The notes under the pieces were generated by a model, which saw only the letters and a list, made by a program, of their open reading frames with translations, searched no databases and was not told where the DNA came from. The position numbers were made by a program, and so were the translations under genes. From Prevotella sp. (GTDB lineage: Bacteria > Bacteroidota > Bacteroidia > Bacteroidales > Bacteroidaceae), in assembly GCA_022511075.1 (NCBI GenBank), contig JAFLSE010000002.1, positions 62,001 to 126,000 of the forward strand: a stretch of 64,000 nt of DNA, in the 5' to 3' direction. The stretch's first letter is position 1. The number at the start of each line of letters is the position of its first letter. Below are positions 62,592 through 64,000 of this stretch, in pieces.

Positions 62592-64000
62592 ATGGACCTT
62601 GACACCAACAATCAAGAATGGCAGGAGGCTCTCAACATTGTGGAGCACTCGCACCGTTCGCTGTTTCTCACGGGAAAGGCGGGAACGGGAAAGTCTACGT
62701 TCTTGAAATACGTTGCCTGTCACACGAAGAAGAAGCACGTGATACTTGCCCCCACGGGCATAGCCGCCATAAACGCCGGCGGCAGCACGCTTCACAGTTT
62801 CTTTCATCTGCCTTTCCACCCTCTGCTGCCCAACGATGCTCGCTACAACAACCGCAACATGCGGAAAACCCTAAAATACAACAGCGACCACGTAAGACTG
62901 ATGCGTGAGGTGGAGCTCATCATCATCGACGAGATTTCGATGGTGCGCTCCGACATCATAGACTTTATAGACCGCCTGCTGCGTGTTTACAGCCGCAGGA
63001 TGCGTGAACCTTTCGGAGGCAAGCAACTTTTGCTCGTGGGCGACATCTACCAACTTGAGCCAGTACTAAAGGAAGACGAGCGTCAGCTTGTGCAGCCCTT
63101 CTACCCCACCCCATATTTCTTTTCGGCAAAGGTGTGGCAGGAGATGCAGTTGATAAGCATAGAACTGCGCAAGGTGTACAGACAGAGCGACAGCCATTTT
63201 ATAAACATTCTTGACCGCATACGCGAAAACAAGGCACGCCCCGCCGACTTGGAAGCACTCAATGCTCGCGTGGGCGCAAAACTCGACACACACAACGGCA
63301 AACTTGCCATAACACTTGCCTCACATCGCGGCACGGTTGACTTCATCAACGAGCGACAACTGGCAGAACTCATAGGTGAAGAAACGATGTTCCTCGGTGA
63401 GATAAGGGGAGAGTTTCCGCTCACCTCACTGCCAACGCCTATGGAACTGCACCTGAAGCCGGGGGCGCAGGTTATCTTCGTGAAGAACGATAAGGACAAA
63501 CGTTGGGTCAACGGCACTCTCGGCATTGTGAGTGCCATCGACGAGACAGGCGACATTGTGAGCATTGTGACCGAGGACGGTGCTGAATTTGACGTGGAGC
63601 GCGAAATGTGGGAGAACGTGCGCTACACATACAACGAGAAGGAAAAGAAGATTGACGAGGAACAACTTGGCGTTTACAGGCAGTTTCCCATACGCCTTGC
63701 ATGGGCGATAACGGTGCATAAGAGCCAAGGCCTCACCTTCAGGCAGGTAAACATCGACTTCACGGGAGGCGTGTTTGCCGGCGGACAGACATACGTGGCA
63801 CTCTCACGTTGCACCTCGCTCGAAGGCATCAGCCTGAAAGAGCCCATCACGCAGGCGGACATCTTCATAAGGACTGAGGTGGTGAACTTCGCACGGCAGT
63901 ACAACAATCAGCAACTGCTTAACCGTGCCCTCGAACAAGACGGTGCGTCGCTCCACTACCGTATGGCAATAGATGCCTTCGACAGAAAGGACTTCGACGG
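62592..64000 (+). CDS. PIF1-like helicase (partial, leaves window)
   Basis: The frame opens with ATG at 62592, the base after the PBP stop, and continues to the window end (469 residues visible). Walker A LTGKAGTGKSTFLKYV near 29-41, LAPTGIAAINAGGSTLHSFF (PIF1 motif Ia), Walker B IIIDEISMV, LVGDIYQLEPV (motif III), and near residue 375 IRLAWAITVHKSQGLTF and TYVALSRCTSLEG (motifs V and VI). Superfamily 1B 5'-3' DNA helicase; a further C-terminal domain is probably beyond the window. Confidence 0.93.
   Translation, partial: MDLDTNNQEWQEALNIVEHSHRSLFLTGKAGTGKSTFLKYVACHTKKKHVILAPTGIAAINAGGSTLHSFFHLPFHPLLPNDARYNNRNMRKTLKYNSDHVRLMREVELIIIDEISMVRSDIIDFIDRLLRVYSRRMREPFGGKQLLLVGDIYQLEPVLKEDERQLVQPFYPTPYFFSAKVWQEMQLISIELRKVYRQSDSHFINILDRIRENKARPADLEALNARVGAKLDTHNGKLAITLASHRGTVDFINERQLAELIGEETMFLGEIRGEFPLTSLPTPMELHLKPGAQVIFVKNDKDKRWVNGTLGIVSAIDETGDIVSIVTEDGAEFDVEREMWENVRYTYNEKEKKIDEEQLGVYRQFPIRLAWAITVHKSQGLTFRQVNIDFTGGVFAGGQTYVALSRCTSLEGISLKEPITQADIFIRTEVVNFARQYNNQQLLNRALEQDGASLHYRMAIDAFDRKDFD

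Overview
The window is a chromosomal segment of a Bacteroidota bacterium, most likely a member of the Prevotellaceae (order Bacteroidales). This rests on gene content: an aerotolerance (Bat) operon, a fused LpxC-FabZ, a PorQ homologue next to cmk, a BspA-type leucine-rich lipoprotein, a DUF5020 porin-like protein and a COX24-type 30-residue protein. It also rests on upstream elements of the form TTTG-N19-TAnnTTTG, the Bacteroidota sigma consensus. I saw no tRNA, rRNA, CRISPR array, integrase or intact insertion sequence.

Layout. 1-4100: minus-strand moxR / DUF58 / BatD-like / batA / batB (cut by the window edge). 4200-9640: GldB-like lipoprotein, DUF4861 protein, MFS transporter, flavin reductase, DUF5020 protein and a small hypothetical gene. 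9690-15760: an AT-rich accessory stretch with short repeats, a long leader bearing a terminator-like hairpin, a BspA-like lipoprotein, an atypical uracil-DNA-glycosylase-like gene, a broken leucine-rich-repeat tail, a small secreted repeat protein, a cyclophilin with a 46-codon ORF upstream, an MBL-fold hydrolase and a GNAT acetyltransferase. 15760-27430: minus-strand mnmE, udp, a secreted propeller protein, a nucleotidyltransferase, an NhaC antiporter, an EEP-family protein, a soluble hybrid histidine kinase, a glycosyltransferase, RNase G, a COX24-like protein and HU. 27630-37530: pyk, tatD, a polyprenyl synthase, tonB, porQ, cmk, an ABC-F protein and an M13 peptidase.

37640-46480 holds the most striking locus. 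A triple zinc-ribbon protein, a 1051-residue membrane-anchored Ser/Thr kinase, a 1105-residue protein with four AAA+ modules behind a zinc ribbon, a zinc-ribbon/FHA protein and a PP2C phosphatase follow one strong promoter and lie 15-55 bases apart. Together they read as a self-contained phosphothreonine system: kinase writes, FHA reads, PP2C erases, AAA+ machine acts. MetA and a U32 peptidase follow on the same strand with almost no gap.

50200-64000: MaoC-like dehydratase, galE and a TetR regulator on the minus strand; the malic enzyme maeB; a TrhA/hemolysin III homologue; then a plus-strand envelope run lpxD, lpxC-fabZ, lpxA, miaA, a class A penicillin-binding protein, and a PIF1-like helicase that leaves the window.
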